The notes under the pieces are model-generated. The model did no database searches. It saw only the letters and a list, made by a program, of their open reading frames with translations, and was not told where the DNA came from. This document shows, one piece after another, positions 36,076 to 45,432 of a DNA stretch of 64,000 bases. The stretch comes from Clostridium_X cadaveris (GTDB lineage: Bacteria; Bacillota; Clostridia; Clostridiales; Clostridiaceae). Every line of letters begins with the position of its first letter. Position 1 is the first letter of the stretch. The position numbers were made by a program, and so were the translations under genes. Where the stretch lies: the NCBI RefSeq assembly GCF_039521325.1, contig NZ_BAAACD010000045.1; one strand, 5' to 3'.

Positions 36076-37431
36076 TTACCTGCATGCTAACAAATATATA
36101 GCATTGCAATATATTTCTATTGCCTTTTCAAGTGTCTCTATTTTTATATTCTCATTTGCTTTATGTGAATTTGGTACGTCCCCTATTAAGGTTGGCCCAA
36201 AAGCAACGCCTTCTTTAAGCGTTCGAGCATATGAAGCTGCTCCCTTACTTATAAGCTCTGCTTCTTCTCCCATAACTTCATTATAGGCAAACTTTAAAGA
36301 TGATATAAGTTCACTCTCTGGGCTTACATATAACATATCAAGTTCTTTAGTTATTTCATAAATTAGTCCATTTTCATCTGCTATCCTTTTGAAGGTATCT
36401 TTAACTTTTTCTTTTTTAATACCTTTTGGATATCTAAAATCAAATTTTATGCAAAAATCCTCTTCCCTAAAAAATAAATTCATAAGACACATAGTTGTGT
36501 TTCCCATTTCTTTATCATCAACATTAAGTCCTATGTTCTCACCATAAATAGAATCTATAAAATATTTCTCTAATATATTTCTAAGTGCTTTACCTTTGCT
36601 GTTTAATTCTCTTATTTCACATAAATCTTTACCGAACTTAAATGCAGCATTTTCACCTCTTTCAGGATGCCTTGACAAAGCTCTCTTACCCTCATAGGTG
36701 ACACGAACTTTGTTATCCTTAATTTCTACAGAAGAAGCTCTTTTTAATAATGACTTAAGCTCTTTTTCATCTTTGGTTATAAATTCTGCTTCTATAAAAT
36801 CACAAACAAATCCGTCTTCATCTTTACTACAAACCTTTGCAAGGTTATGTTTATTATCATCTTTTGTAGCTTCATCGAGTCTGTATGAATAGTACATTAT
36901 CCCTTTTTCACCATTTACTATAGGAAAATCTCCATCAGGTGAAAATCCATATACTGGTTGAGGATTCTTTGAAAAATAATACTTCATACATTCCCATGTA
37001 GTTTCTTCTGCTCCACCAACTATAATTCTGACTCTTCTTTTCATGTCTAAATTTAGTTCTTTTAAAATTTTCACAGAATATAAAGCAGCTAAAATAGGAC
37101 CTTTATCATCGTTTACACCTCTACCATATAAAAATCCATCTCTCTCTGTCATTTTAAATGGATCACTATGCCATTGGTCTGGATTAAATATAGGTACCAC
37201 ATCTAAGTGTCCTAACACTCCTATAAATTCATCTCCACTACCTATTTCTGCATGAGCTGCATATCCATTAAAATCTTCCGTTCTGAATCCTTCTCTTTTG
37301 GCTATGGTTAAAAACTCATCAAAAGCTTTACTTATGTTCTCTCCGAAAGGTGCATCTTCTTTTTTAGTATTTAAATCTCTAATCGAAGGAACTGCCACTA
37401 ATTTTTCCAAATCTTTTATGAGATAGGGCAT
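36076..37431 (-). CDS. M20-family (Sapep/PepV-like) peptidase
   Basis: A 451+ residue metallopeptidase. Active segments are present: GHLDVVP, GVNDDKGPIL, GAEETTWE, SPDGDFPI and SHKANENI. The third is altered from the EETGC of PepV to EETTWE. It shares the lid architecture with the PepV gene at 19676 but is divergent. The ATG at 37431 has no ribosome binding site. The frame stays open upstream to about 37506. GGAAGGA at 37484-37490 lies 10 nt before an in-frame ATT (37471-37473), and an N-terminus from there aligns better with PepV. It heads a unit with the PTS gene, suggesting the imported compound carries an amide or peptide bond. Confidence 0.85.
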   Translation of the reverse strand: MPYLIKDLEKLVAVPSIRDLNTKKEDAPFGENISKAFDEFLTIAKREGFRTEDFNGYAAHAEIGSGDEFIGVLGHLDVVPIFNPDQWHSDPFKMTERDGFLYGRGVNDDKGPILAALYSVKILKELNLDMKRRVRIIVGGAEETTWECMKYYFSKNPQPVYGFSPDGDFPIVNGEKGIMYYSYRLDEATKDDNKHNLAKVCSKDEDGFVCDFIEAEFITKDEKELKSLLKRASSVEIKDNKVRVTYEGKRALSRHPERGENAAFKFGKDLCEIRELNSKGKALRNILEKYFIDSIYGENIGLNVDDKEMGNTTMCLMNLFFREEDFCIKFDFRYPKGIKKEKVKDTFKRIADENGLIYEITKELDMLYVSPESELISSLKFAYNEVMGEEAELISKGAASYARTLKEGVAFGPTLIGDVPNSHKANENIKIETLEKAIEIYCNAIYLLACR

Positions 37432-37530
37432 ATTTTCTTTTATAAGCTTTTTTAATTGTAACTTATTTATAATATTATCGACATCCTTCCATTTAATTTT
37501 TTAAGAAACTATCTTTCAGTTCATGACTTA

Positions 37531-37560
37531 ATTATAATGGAGAAATACGTCGCATTTCAA
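37531..37560 (-). promoter_or_regulatory. Promoter of the M20-PTS unit, with a cre-like sequence
   Basis: Minus strand: TTGAAA (37560-37555), 18 bp spacer, TATAAT (37536-37531). TGTAAACGTTGAAA (37568-37555) overlaps the -35 box and resembles a catabolite-responsive element (TGWAARCGYTWNCW, about 12 of 14 positions). Confidence 0.6.
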
Positions 37561-37581
37561 CGTTTACACTTTCTACATTGA

Positions 37582-37601
37582 TTACCATAATGATATGGTA
37601 A
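37582..37601. promoter_or_regulatory. Candidate operator A, TTACC-N10-GGTAA
   Basis: TTACCATAATGATATGGTAA. It begins 21 bp beyond the -35 box of the M20-PTS promoter, the same spacing as site B at 34311. Confidence 0.65.
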
Positions 37602-37653
37602 AACCCATACATCTAAAACGATTTTACATCCTACATAAACTTTGATCTTGTTT

Positions 37654-38868
37654 TTAATCAATTACCTTTATAACATTTTCCGTATCTTCTCCAAGGATTT
37701 TTTCTGTATCTGCTATAGAAGTTTTTACCCTGCTAATTGCCTCATCTGTCAAATTAAATCTTTCTTTATTTTTAACAGCTTCATCTATAGGAATTACTCT
37801 ATGAGTAAATAATCCTTTTTCCTTTTCTTCTCTATAAACCCAGGTAGGTATTATCTCATAGTCCTGTATTTTAACCTCATTTCCCTTCTTCAAGTTAATC
37901 TTTAGTATATATCCATCTTCAGTTAATCTATTCTTTAATTCTTCATAGCATTGATTGGATAAAAAATTCCCTTGAGAATATGTAACTAATGTATTTTTTG
38001 TCTTGCCTTTTATTAGTTCACATGGCTGAATTACATGAGGATGTGCTCCTAATACAAGATCAACACCAAGCTCATTTGCCTTTTTAGCTATATCCTTTTG
38101 ATATTGAGATGGCTTTGTATCATATTCATTCCCCCAATGTATTTCAAGAACTATAAACTGAGCTCCATCTCTTTTCATAGATGCCATATTATTTTTCATA
38201 TCTTCATAAAGTTTTGAGAGTTCTTTGTAATTAAAAGTATTTACAATTCCCTCTATTTCTTTAGAGATAGGTAAAGAATTTATCGTTTTCTTTCCCTTTT
38301 GAGTTGGAGTTTCATAGACATATGACATAAATCCTATCTTTACACCATCTGCTTCACTAATAAGATACTTTTTAGAAGAAGTATCTTTCCTCACTCCTAT
38401 ATATTGAAGCCCTTGTTTTTCTGTTAATTCAATTGTTCTTTTTATAGCAGCAATACCCTTATCTACGATATGATTATGTCCATAATTCACAATATCAATG
38501 CCGCTATTTTTTATGTCTCCCAAAGCTTCATCTGGAGTATTAAATAACGGAAAACCACTATAGTTTCCCCCTCCAGCAAAAACCGTTTCAAGAGTTCCAA
38601 CAGCTATATCACTATCACTTAAAACATCTTTGACATACTCAAAAGACTTTGAAAAATCATAACTTTTGCCTTCTTTTGCTCCATCTATCTGACTTTGATG
38701 GAATATTATGTTTCCAACCGAAGTTAATGTTATCGTATCTTCATCATTTGGTAATTCCGCTTTAATCTCATCTTTTTCCTTGTATAATTGATTTGTATAT
38801 GCATATCCAGTAGCTGCTCCTAAAATCAAAAACCCTATTACACTAAATACTTTAATATATTTTTTCAA
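37654..38868 (-). CDS. CapA family protein (PGA_cap metallophosphatase-like)
   Basis: A membrane-anchored extracellular protein, 404 aa. An N-terminal hydrophobic segment (about 5-25) is followed by a metallophosphoesterase-like CapA domain with TLTSVGNIIFHQSQ, NYGHNHIVDKG, EIHWGNEY and GAHPHVIQP. CapA proteins belong to poly-gamma-glutamate capsule systems, but no capB or capC gene lies here, so the role is open. The start is probably TTG at 38868 with GAGGTGG upstream. A GTG at 38877 lies on that site. Single-gene unit. Confidence 0.85.
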   Translation of the reverse strand: MKKYIKVFSVIGFLILGAATGYAYTNQLYKEKDEIKAELPNDEDTITLTSVGNIIFHQSQIDGAKEGKSYDFSKSFEYVKDVLSDSDIAVGTLETVFAGGGNYSGFPLFNTPDEALGDIKNSGIDIVNYGHNHIVDKGIAAIKRTIELTEKQGLQYIGVRKDTSSKKYLISEADGVKIGFMSYVYETPTQKGKKTINSLPISKEIEGIVNTFNYKELSKLYEDMKNNMASMKRDGAQFIVLEIHWGNEYDTKPSQYQKDIAKKANELGVDLVLGAHPHVIQPCELIKGKTKNTLVTYSQGNFLSNQCYEELKNRLTEDGYILKINLKKGNEVKIQDYEIIPTWVYREEKEKGLFTHRVIPIDEAVKNKERFNLTDEAISRVKTSIADTEKILGEDTENVIKVID

Positions 38869-38969
38869 ATTAACCACCTCACTCTTATATATAAAATTAT
38901 AGCCAATAAGTGTTAATTTTTATAACAATTTTTTATTAATTCTGACTATTGAATTTATATAAAGCAAAA

Positions 38970-38999
38970 GCAGGATATCTTTTTAAAGATTATCCTGCC
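38970..38999 (-). terminator. Terminator after the ferredoxin-domain gene
   Basis: The stem GCAGGATAATCTTT/AAAGATATCCTGC is followed by TTTTGCTTT on the minus strand. Confidence 0.75.
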
Positions 39000-39027
39000 T
39001 ATAAAGACTTAATTTTTATTATACTTA

Positions 39028-39765
39028 CTACTCTTCAATTATTTCTCCGCTTGTACTTATAGTAGAAATACTCCATGGTATTATTTTCCCACTATTTTTC
39101 AAAGCTTCTTTTACGGAGTTTAAAATTCCTGTACAGCATGGCACTTCCATTTTTACTACGGAAACTGATTTTATGTTGTTATTTTTTATTATAGCAGTTA
39201 ACTTCTCAGCATAATTTCCTTCATCTAGTTTTGGACAGCCTATTATTGTAACCTTATTTTTTATAAATTTACCGTGGAAATTTCCATAAGCATAGGCTGT
39301 ACAATCAGCTGCTATAAGAAGATTACAATTATCAAAATAAGGAGCATTTACAGGAACCAGCTTTATTTGAACCGGCCATTGCATAAGCTCAGATATTGTA
39401 TTCTCATTTGTAGTTCTATTTGTGCTATTTAAATTTCCTCTACCTATAGATAAAGTTTGTCTTTTTATAACTTTACTCTGACTTCCTGGACATCCGCAAG
39501 GTAACTTTTCCTTTTCAACTTCTTTAGCTTGTTTCATATTATCTTGAACAGCCACTTCATCAAATGCATCTGCCTCTCTGTTTTCGAATAAAAGTGCTCC
39601 TGTAGGACATACAGGAAGGCAATTTCCTAATCCGTCGCAGTAGTCGTCTCTTAAAAGTTTTGCCTTTCCATCAATTATTCCTAGAGCTCCTTCATGACAT
39701 GCAGTCACACATAATCCACATCCATTACATTTTGATTCATCTATTTTTATTATTTGTCTAATCAT
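39028..39765 (-). CDS. 4Fe-4S ferredoxin-domain protein
   Basis: A 245 aa cytoplasmic iron-sulfur protein. The first cluster motif is CNGCGLCVTACHEG (C13, C16, C19, C23). The second is atypical: YCDGLGNCLPVCP, where an Asp takes the place of one cysteine. The second half carries more cysteines (PCGCPG, AADCTAY, IIGCPK, VPCCTGI), hinting at another metal or disulfide site. It would transfer electrons, but the partner is unknown. AAGGGGGAATTAATAAAT precedes the ATG. It is a single-gene unit between CapA and CotH genes. Confidence 0.82.
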   Translation of the reverse strand: MIRQIIKIDESKCNGCGLCVTACHEGALGIIDGKAKLLRDDYCDGLGNCLPVCPTGALLFENREADAFDEVAVQDNMKQAKEVEKEKLPCGCPGSQSKVIKRQTLSIGRGNLNSTNRTTNENTISELMQWPVQIKLVPVNAPYFDNCNLLIAADCTAYAYGNFHGKFIKNKVTIIGCPKLDEGNYAEKLTAIIKNNNIKSVSVVKMEVPCCTGILNSVKEALKNSGKIIPWSISTISTSGEIIEE

Positions 39766-39894
39766 ATTTATTAATTCCCCCTTGAGTTTATTTAATCAAG
39801 TCAAAGTTAAATCTTAGCCTAAAGCTAAGAATTCAGTTTGTATTCTTATTATACTAAAATAAACTCAAATATTCCGTTGCACAGGCAACAAAAT

Positions 39895-41652
39895 TTAGGG
39901 TAAATTTAATTCTTGCTTTTTATCTTGTCTGTTTCCTTTTTCTCCACCTCCACCTTGCATTCCCATAGTTGAAAGATTTATACTAGATGCATCTATAAGT
40001 TTAGAAGAATCTTCTTTTTGTTCAGTGGTTGTAGAAGGTATAGTTCCTTCTAGCTGTCCTTGAATGCTTAATGCTCTAAGTCTTCCAAACTCTTTTAATG
40101 TTCCTAATGATTTTGTGTACTCATCATAAGTATAAAAAGCTGAAGGATCATTTTTAACATATTCACCTATTATAGAATTTAACTTATTTATTTTGTTTTT
40201 AAATATGCCATTTCCAAAATAATTAGATGCTATTTCACTCAAATACTCATGATACTTTTCTTTGTATTCATCTACTTCTAAAAGTTTTGAAAGCATTGGG
40301 CGCTCTGACATCTCAACTCCTGATACTGGTGTATCTATAGCAAAGTTTACAGCTGATGTAGCATTCCCTGATTGGAAACCTGCAAAAGATAAATTATAAT
40401 CCCATGGTACCATGGAAAGCTGTCCATCATTCTCATACAAATAGTAGTTATGCTGCATATTTGTCACATAGCTATCGAGATTTACAAGAGCAGTATTTAC
40501 AGCAAAATATCTTAAAACTTGGTCAACATCTATATATTTTTCTAAGTCTTTACCCTCACTTAAATTCTTTAAAGCTGTTATAACTCTCTCATAATCTTCG
40601 TCTGTTACCTTGAACACTGATGAATTGAAGATATTAGAATAATTATCTATATTATCATCTACATACTTAAGATCACATCCTGCACTATTCCCGTTTCTTC
40701 CCATACCTATATTCATCATATTTTTTTTATCTTCATTTTCTCTATCATTATTATAATTAGAGACCTTTTCATTAGGCATATCATTGCCATTAAAAAGAGG
40801 CATTTTATTTTCTCCAAACTTCTCACCATTTATTTCTGGCGGCATATTTCCACCATTGCCACCTTGAGGTATGTTTGGAGCATTTTCTCCTTGAAGCATA
40901 TCACCTTTCATTCCAGGTCCTATATTGCCTCCATTATTACCTTTTCCATTCATATCAGGTGGTCCATTATTGTCTTTATTCTTGTCATTCTCTCCATTAT
41001 TTTCTTTTTTCTTAGCATTCATCCCCATACTTTCAGGCTTATACAGCATCCCATAGTTACTTCCATAATTTCTTTCTGCAAAAGATTCTTCAACACACTC
41101 TACCGCTATATAAAATCCCCAAGTTTCATCATTTACCATTATATTCGTAAATGAATATAATGGAGATACTACACCCATATAGTCTAAAAGATCATAAGAA
41201 AGATACTCCTTCATGTAAGTTGTGTCTGCCTGGATATTATTTAATGCTAATTTATCTAGGCCAAAGCAAGTTTGACCCTTTATATAATGGTCAAATTCCA
41301 ACTTAAAGCTGTATCTATCTGTATTAGGATCACTATATATAGTGTTAAGACTTGAATTTCCCTTTGGTCTTATACCTACAGAATTAAATGTAGTTCCATT
41401 TATTGTTACGTCACATGGAATATATTCTTCTTTATTAGCATTTTTAATCATATCGTCCCATTGACTCTGATCAGCTTTTATACTTACTTCTATTACACCT
41501 TCCTTATCAAAAAGTTTAGTAGCATACTCTGGCTCTAATGTTACTATAGCTGCTTCTGTAGAAGAAGAGGTTCTCATAAAACCAATGGTGAAAGCAAGTG
41601 AAACAATTACAAATACAGCTATAATTTTGTCTATATACTTGCTGTTTATCAT
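39895..41652 (-). CDS. CotH-like kinase family protein, exported
   Basis: An atypical protein kinase of the CotH family, 585 aa. In Bacillus, CotH phosphorylates spore coat proteins. An N-terminal hydrophobic segment (about 10-27) suggests membrane anchoring or export. Kinase segments are DRYSFKLEFDHYIKG, FGLDKLALNN and the catalytic-loop VPWDYNLSFAGF. A region of about 125 residues (about 205-330) rich in G, N, M and P (for example NGGNIGPGMKGD) interrupts the domain. It is not a typical CotH feature. It is last in a VTC-DUF4956-CotH unit. AAGGTGGTGTGTAAAAG precedes the ATG. Confidence 0.85.
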   Translation of the reverse strand: MINSKYIDKIIAVFVIVSLAFTIGFMRTSSSTEAAIVTLEPEYATKLFDKEGVIEVSIKADQSQWDDMIKNANKEEYIPCDVTINGTTFNSVGIRPKGNSSLNTIYSDPNTDRYSFKLEFDHYIKGQTCFGLDKLALNNIQADTTYMKEYLSYDLLDYMGVVSPLYSFTNIMVNDETWGFYIAVECVEESFAERNYGSNYGMLYKPESMGMNAKKKENNGENDKNKDNNGPPDMNGKGNNGGNIGPGMKGDMLQGENAPNIPQGGNGGNMPPEINGEKFGENKMPLFNGNDMPNEKVSNYNNDRENEDKKNMMNIGMGRNGNSAGCDLKYVDDNIDNYSNIFNSSVFKVTDEDYERVITALKNLSEGKDLEKYIDVDQVLRYFAVNTALVNLDSYVTNMQHNYYLYENDGQLSMVPWDYNLSFAGFQSGNATSAVNFAIDTPVSGVEMSERPMLSKLLEVDEYKEKYHEYLSEIASNYFGNGIFKNKINKLNSIIGEYVKNDPSAFYTYDEYTKSLGTLKEFGRLRALSIQGQLEGTIPSTTTEQKEDSSKLIDASSINLSTMGMQGGGGEKGNRQDKKQELNLP

Positions 41653-41667
41653 CTTTTACACACCACC

Positions 41668-42339
41668 TTAAGACATATACTCACCGTTATAGCTCACAAG
41701 AACGGCATTAGTCACTCCTTCAATATTTGAAATCTTGTTTACAAAATCTGTAGACATATCTTTAAGCCTTACTTCAACAGTTAATTCTATGCCCTTTGTT
41801 GAAACTGTTTTTGATTTTATCATATGTTTTCTTACACTTTCCCTTATTGCCTTTGTAACATTATTTTCAGAATTCATATCACTACAACTTACTAAAAGTA
41901 TATATGGACTGTCTGTACTTTTTTTGTTAACAAATATAATCATTATTATTCCTATAAATATAGACCCAAAAACAGCTAGAGGAATAAGTCCTGCCCCTAC
42001 AACAATTCCTACTGATATAGACCAAAATAAAAATGCTATATCAAGAGGTTCTTTTATTGCAGTTCTAAAACGAACAATAGACAACGCACCTACCATACCA
42101 AGAGAAAGCACCACGTTTGATGTTACTGCCAATATTATTAACGTAGTTATAAGAGTCATTGCCATAAGTGATACCCCAAAACTAGAGGAATACATTACAC
42201 CATTAAAAGTTTTCTTGTAAACATAAAAAATAAATAATCCTAAAACAAAAGCTAACCCTAAAGCTATCACCATATCCATAGGTGAAAATGATGATACTTT
42301 TTCAATAAAACTAGACTTAAAAATATCATTAAATGTCAT
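41668..42339 (-). CDS. DUF4956 membrane protein
   Basis: A 223 aa membrane protein with four helices. Its family signature is LGMVGALSIVRFRTAIKEP. A cytoplasmic C-terminal domain of about 90 residues follows. The function is unknown. DUF4956 genes commonly lie between a VTC polyphosphate polymerase gene and a CotH gene, exactly as here, so the three probably work together, perhaps in phosphate or polyphosphate handling at the membrane. GGAGGTAAATTAAG precedes the ATG. It overlaps nothing and is 15 bp upstream of cotH. Confidence 0.85.
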   Translation of the reverse strand: MTFNDIFKSSFIEKVSSFSPMDMVIALGLAFVLGLFIFYVYKKTFNGVMYSSSFGVSLMAMTLITTLIILAVTSNVVLSLGMVGALSIVRFRTAIKEPLDIAFLFWSISVGIVVGAGLIPLAVFGSIFIGIIMIIFVNKKSTDSPYILLVSCSDMNSENNVTKAIRESVRKHMIKSKTVSTKGIELTVEVRLKDMSTDFVNKISNIEGVTNAVLVSYNGEYMS

Positions 42340-42371
42340 CTTAATTTACCTCCACATAATTCCAAAAATTT

Positions 42372-43058
42372 TTATCCATAAATTCTACAAGCTGCATACT
42401 TTGAAAATGCTGATGCCTGTCTATCTTTAATTTCTATTATGTTCTTTATGATTTCAGGAATAAACTCATCATACTTAATCTCTAATATCATAATTCCTTC
42501 ATTATCTGTTACCATAGTTGGAAGATTATTATCAAATAAGTCTTTTGAATATATTCCTGTACGAATATTTTTATCTATAGTTATTCTTACATTTCCAGCA
42601 TCATATATAAATGGTTCTCTTTCATAATCAACTATTGTTTTAGGTTTAAGCTGCTGAAAATTCATCTTTGCATAAAATTCTAATATGAGCTTATTGCAGC
42701 ACTTCCTCATCCATTCTATGTCACCTGAAATTATCTTCTCGCACTCCTCTTTAGTTATAAGAGCACTTTCTTTGTAACATAAACCATTTACTTTGCTTTT
42801 CTTTTCTAATTTTATAAATGAGGTATCATCATTGTAATACCGTATTCTAAATTTTTCTCTCTTATTTACCCCATTTATTTTTTCATTTAACACCTTGTCA
42901 TAAAGGTTATCGAAATATAAACTTCTTATTTTGTACTCTCCATTTTCTCCAGCATAAGGGTCTTGCTTTGTAATTATCTTTAATCTTTGAATAAGAGCAA
43001 AGTAGTCAGCTAAATTTATGTAATGCTTAAATTCATGTCTAGGTTTTCTGCTTTTCAT
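42372..43058 (-). CDS. VTC-domain polyphosphate polymerase
   Basis: A 228 aa cytoplasmic protein of the VTC (Vtc4-like) family that makes or binds polyphosphate. Tunnel-domain signatures are visible: YFDNLYDK, REKFRIRYY, KLEKKSKVNG, VDYEREPFIY, RITIDKNIRTG and LEIKYDEFIP. It is the first gene of the VTC-DUF4956-CotH unit, 146 bp after a terminator that closes the upstream two-component operon. GGTGGTGAGAAA precedes the ATG. Confidence 0.88.
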   Translation of the reverse strand: MKSRKPRHEFKHYINLADYFALIQRLKIITKQDPYAGENGEYKIRSLYFDNLYDKVLNEKINGVNKREKFRIRYYNDDTSFIKLEKKSKVNGLCYKESALITKEECEKIISGDIEWMRKCCNKLILEFYAKMNFQQLKPKTIVDYEREPFIYDAGNVRITIDKNIRTGIYSKDLFDNNLPTMVTDNEGIMILEIKYDEFIPEIIKNIIEIKDRQASAFSKYAACRIYG

Positions 43059-43186
43059 TTTCTCACCACCTGTTCCAAAGCTTTTTATTTCCTTTGACTA
43101 TTTAAATTTTAACTTCCTTATGTGATGGTTGTCTGAAGGTAATTTGATTATTACGAAAAACATTTCAGTTATTTTTACATAAAAAT

Positions 43187-43212
43187 AACACCTCAGTTTA
43201 ACCCGAGGTGTT
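43187..43212 (-). terminator. Terminator after the histidine kinase gene
   Basis: The stem AACACCTC/GAGGTGTT is followed by a T-tract on the minus strand. Confidence 0.75.
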
Positions 43213-43222
43213 TATATGCTTA

Positions 43223-44683
43223 TCATAAATTAACTTTTTTTATCTCAAACCAGAACGTACTTCCTTTGTTTTCTATACTAGTAACTCCATATTTTCCATC
43301 ATGAGCATCAAGGACTGTCTTCACTATTGAAAGTCCAAGTCCTGTTCCTATTGTAGCACTTTTATGAGATTTGTCTACTTTATAGTATCGATCCCATATA
43401 TACTCTATATCTTCTTTAGATATTCCTTTCCCAGTATCAATTACTTCTATCCTTACTGTATCGCCATTCACTTTCTGAAGAACTTTTACTAATTTATCAT
43501 CTCCAGTATAGTTTATTGCATTATTTATAAGATTGTAGATTACTTGAGATAATTTTATTTCATCCGCTTCTACATAAACTTCACAATCCTCTATAAATTT
43601 TATAAAATAACCTTCTTGTTCTGTAAGCTTTTTATATCGTTCAAGAACACTTCGTATACTATCTGTAAGATTAAATTTTTCTATAGTAAGCTCATGAGAA
43701 CCAGATTGAATCTTTGATATGTCCAAAATATCATTTACAAGATTCGCAAGTCTCTGTGTTTCATCAATTATTATCTGCACATTCTCAGGTGTATTTTCTC
43801 CTGGAATATCTCTCATAACTTCACTATATCCTGCTATCATTGTAAGTGGTGTCCTTAAATCATGAGATATATTTGCTATAAGTTCTCTTCGTAAACCTTC
43901 CACTTTAGAAAGTTCACTAGCTGCATAGTTCAATGTATCATTTAATTCTTCAATTTCTCTATATCCTTTACCTGAAAATATAGTATCATACTGTCCATTT
44001 GCTAATTCCTTTGCAGAATCATTTATCTTTATTATAGGCCTTGATACCTTTTTTGATATAAATAAAGCTAGAATCAAAGATAAAACTACTAGAATTATAG
44101 TTATATAAATAAGCTGAACTCTTAAAGTTTCTATAGTGGTTTTTACAGGTGTTATAACAGAATTCAGTATTATCATAATTTCAGAGCCATCACTTTTCTT
44201 TCCGACTTTAACATAAATCATGCTCTCCTCCTTCATCATATCAGGCGGAGGCATCTTCCCTACAAAAAACTTTTCATTAAACCCATTTCCTTTTATATCT
44301 TCCTTAGAAGATATCTCTAAAACTGATCCATTATTTTTCTTTGCTTCTTCATAATAACCATATATCTGACTTGGATGCATCTTATGTATAGCACAGTTTG
44401 GGATAGCATCTATAGAATATTTGTCATATCCTTTAGAATCCATTATTCTTATACATACATCATTTTGATTAGATATTCTATCTAAAAGACTTTGAAGATC
44501 TTCATTATCTATATTTTTTTCAATTAAATCGCCATAAGATTTTATCTTTTTACTCTTTATAGACTTATAAAAACTTTCTAGGAAAACAATTTGAAAAAGC
44601 CATAAAAGCACTAGAAGTATCGCAACAAAAGCCGCTAGATAGCCAAAGATCTTCCACTTTATGCTTATTTCTCTAGACTTCAA
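43223..44683 (-). CDS. Sensor histidine kinase
   Basis: A membrane two-component kinase, 486 aa. TM1 (about 14-34) and TM2 (about 187-210) flank an external sensor of about 150 residues. HAMP (about 211-262), HisKA with ISHDLRTPLTMIAGYSE and HATPase_c with NAINYTGD, DTGKGI and GTGLGLSI follow. The TTG start lies 11 bp inside the regulator gene, so translation is coupled. Its target genes are unknown. The neighbouring VTC unit, downstream of the terminator, is a candidate. Confidence 0.93.
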   Translation of the reverse strand: MKSREISIKWKIFGYLAAFVAILLVLLWLFQIVFLESFYKSIKSKKIKSYGDLIEKNIDNEDLQSLLDRISNQNDVCIRIMDSKGYDKYSIDAIPNCAIHKMHPSQIYGYYEEAKKNNGSVLEISSKEDIKGNGFNEKFFVGKMPPPDMMKEESMIYVKVGKKSDGSEIMIILNSVITPVKTTIETLRVQLIYITIILVVLSLILALFISKKVSRPIIKINDSAKELANGQYDTIFSGKGYREIEELNDTLNYAASELSKVEGLRRELIANISHDLRTPLTMIAGYSEVMRDIPGENTPENVQIIIDETQRLANLVNDILDISKIQSGSHELTIEKFNLTDSIRSVLERYKKLTEQEGYFIKFIEDCEVYVEADEIKLSQVIYNLINNAINYTGDDKLVKVLQKVNGDTVRIEVIDTGKGISKEDIEYIWDRYYKVDKSHKSATIGTGLGLSIVKTVLDAHDGKYGVTSIENKGSTFWFEIKKVNL

Positions 44684-45353
44684 ATCTATAACCTACCCCT
44701 CTAAGAGTAACTATACATTTACTGTAATCTCCCAGACTTTTTCTAAGAAGTTTTATATGGGTATCTAGTGTTCTGTCATCTCCATAAAAATCATATCCCC
44801 ATACCTCACTTATAAGTTTTTCCCTAGTAAGAGCAATGCCTCTATTTTTTACAAGATAAAAAAATAAATCATATTCCTTTGGTGTCATATCAATCTTTTC
44901 ATTATCTATATAAACTATTCTTCCTGTAAAATCTACGGTAAGTCCTCTGAATCTAAATATCTCCTTTTGCAATTCATCATTTAAAGAATTTTTAGAGCAT
45001 CTTTTCATGACTGCATTTATCCTCATCATAAGTTCTTTAGGCGAAAAAGGCTTCACTACATAATCATCTATACCAAGCTCAAAACCGTGAATTCTGTCGT
45101 ACTCTTCACCTCTTGCCGAAAGCATTATCACAGGTGTATTTTTATATTTCCTTATCTCTCTGCAGGCTGAAAATCCATCCAAATCAGGCATCATTATATC
45201 CATTATGATTATATCAAAATCATCATTCCTGCACATCTCAATAGCTTTCATTCCATCTTCCGCTTCAACTATGGTGTTGCCTTCAAAAACTGCATATTTC
45301 TTTATTATCTCTCTTATTCTCTTTTCATCATCTACAACGAGAATTTTGTACAT
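44673..45353 (-). CDS. OmpR-family response regulator
   Basis: A 226 aa DNA-binding regulator. The receiver domain (about 1-115) has the phospho-Asp in IIIMDIMMPDLDGF. The winged-helix C-terminus (about 130-226) has the PKEYDLFFYLVKN and VGYRFEV segments. An in-frame ATG at 45377 exists, but AAAGGTGGTGCAAAA precedes the one at 45353, which begins the receiver directly (MYKILVVDDE). It overlaps the kinase start. Confidence 0.94.
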   Translation of the reverse strand: MYKILVVDDEKRIREIIKKYAVFEGNTIVEAEDGMKAIEMCRNDDFDIIIMDIMMPDLDGFSACREIRKYKNTPVIMLSARGEEYDRIHGFELGIDDYVVKPFSPKELMMRINAVMKRCSKNSLNDELQKEIFRFRGLTVDFTGRIVYIDNEKIDMTPKEYDLFFYLVKNRGIALTREKLISEVWGYDFYGDDRTLDTHIKLLRKSLGDYSKCIVTLRGVGYRFEV

Positions 45354-45432
45354 TTTTGCACCACCTTTTATATGCATAAATTAATATTAGTTTAACACTA
45401 TTATGTGATGATTAAGTGAAAACTAGAGAAAT

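Noticed and set aside
26372..39840. Recurring AAGAATTCAG-like words near gene ends at 26372, 29010 and 39826
   Set aside because: The shared word is short and AT-rich, and flanking bases differ; not enough to call a repeat family.
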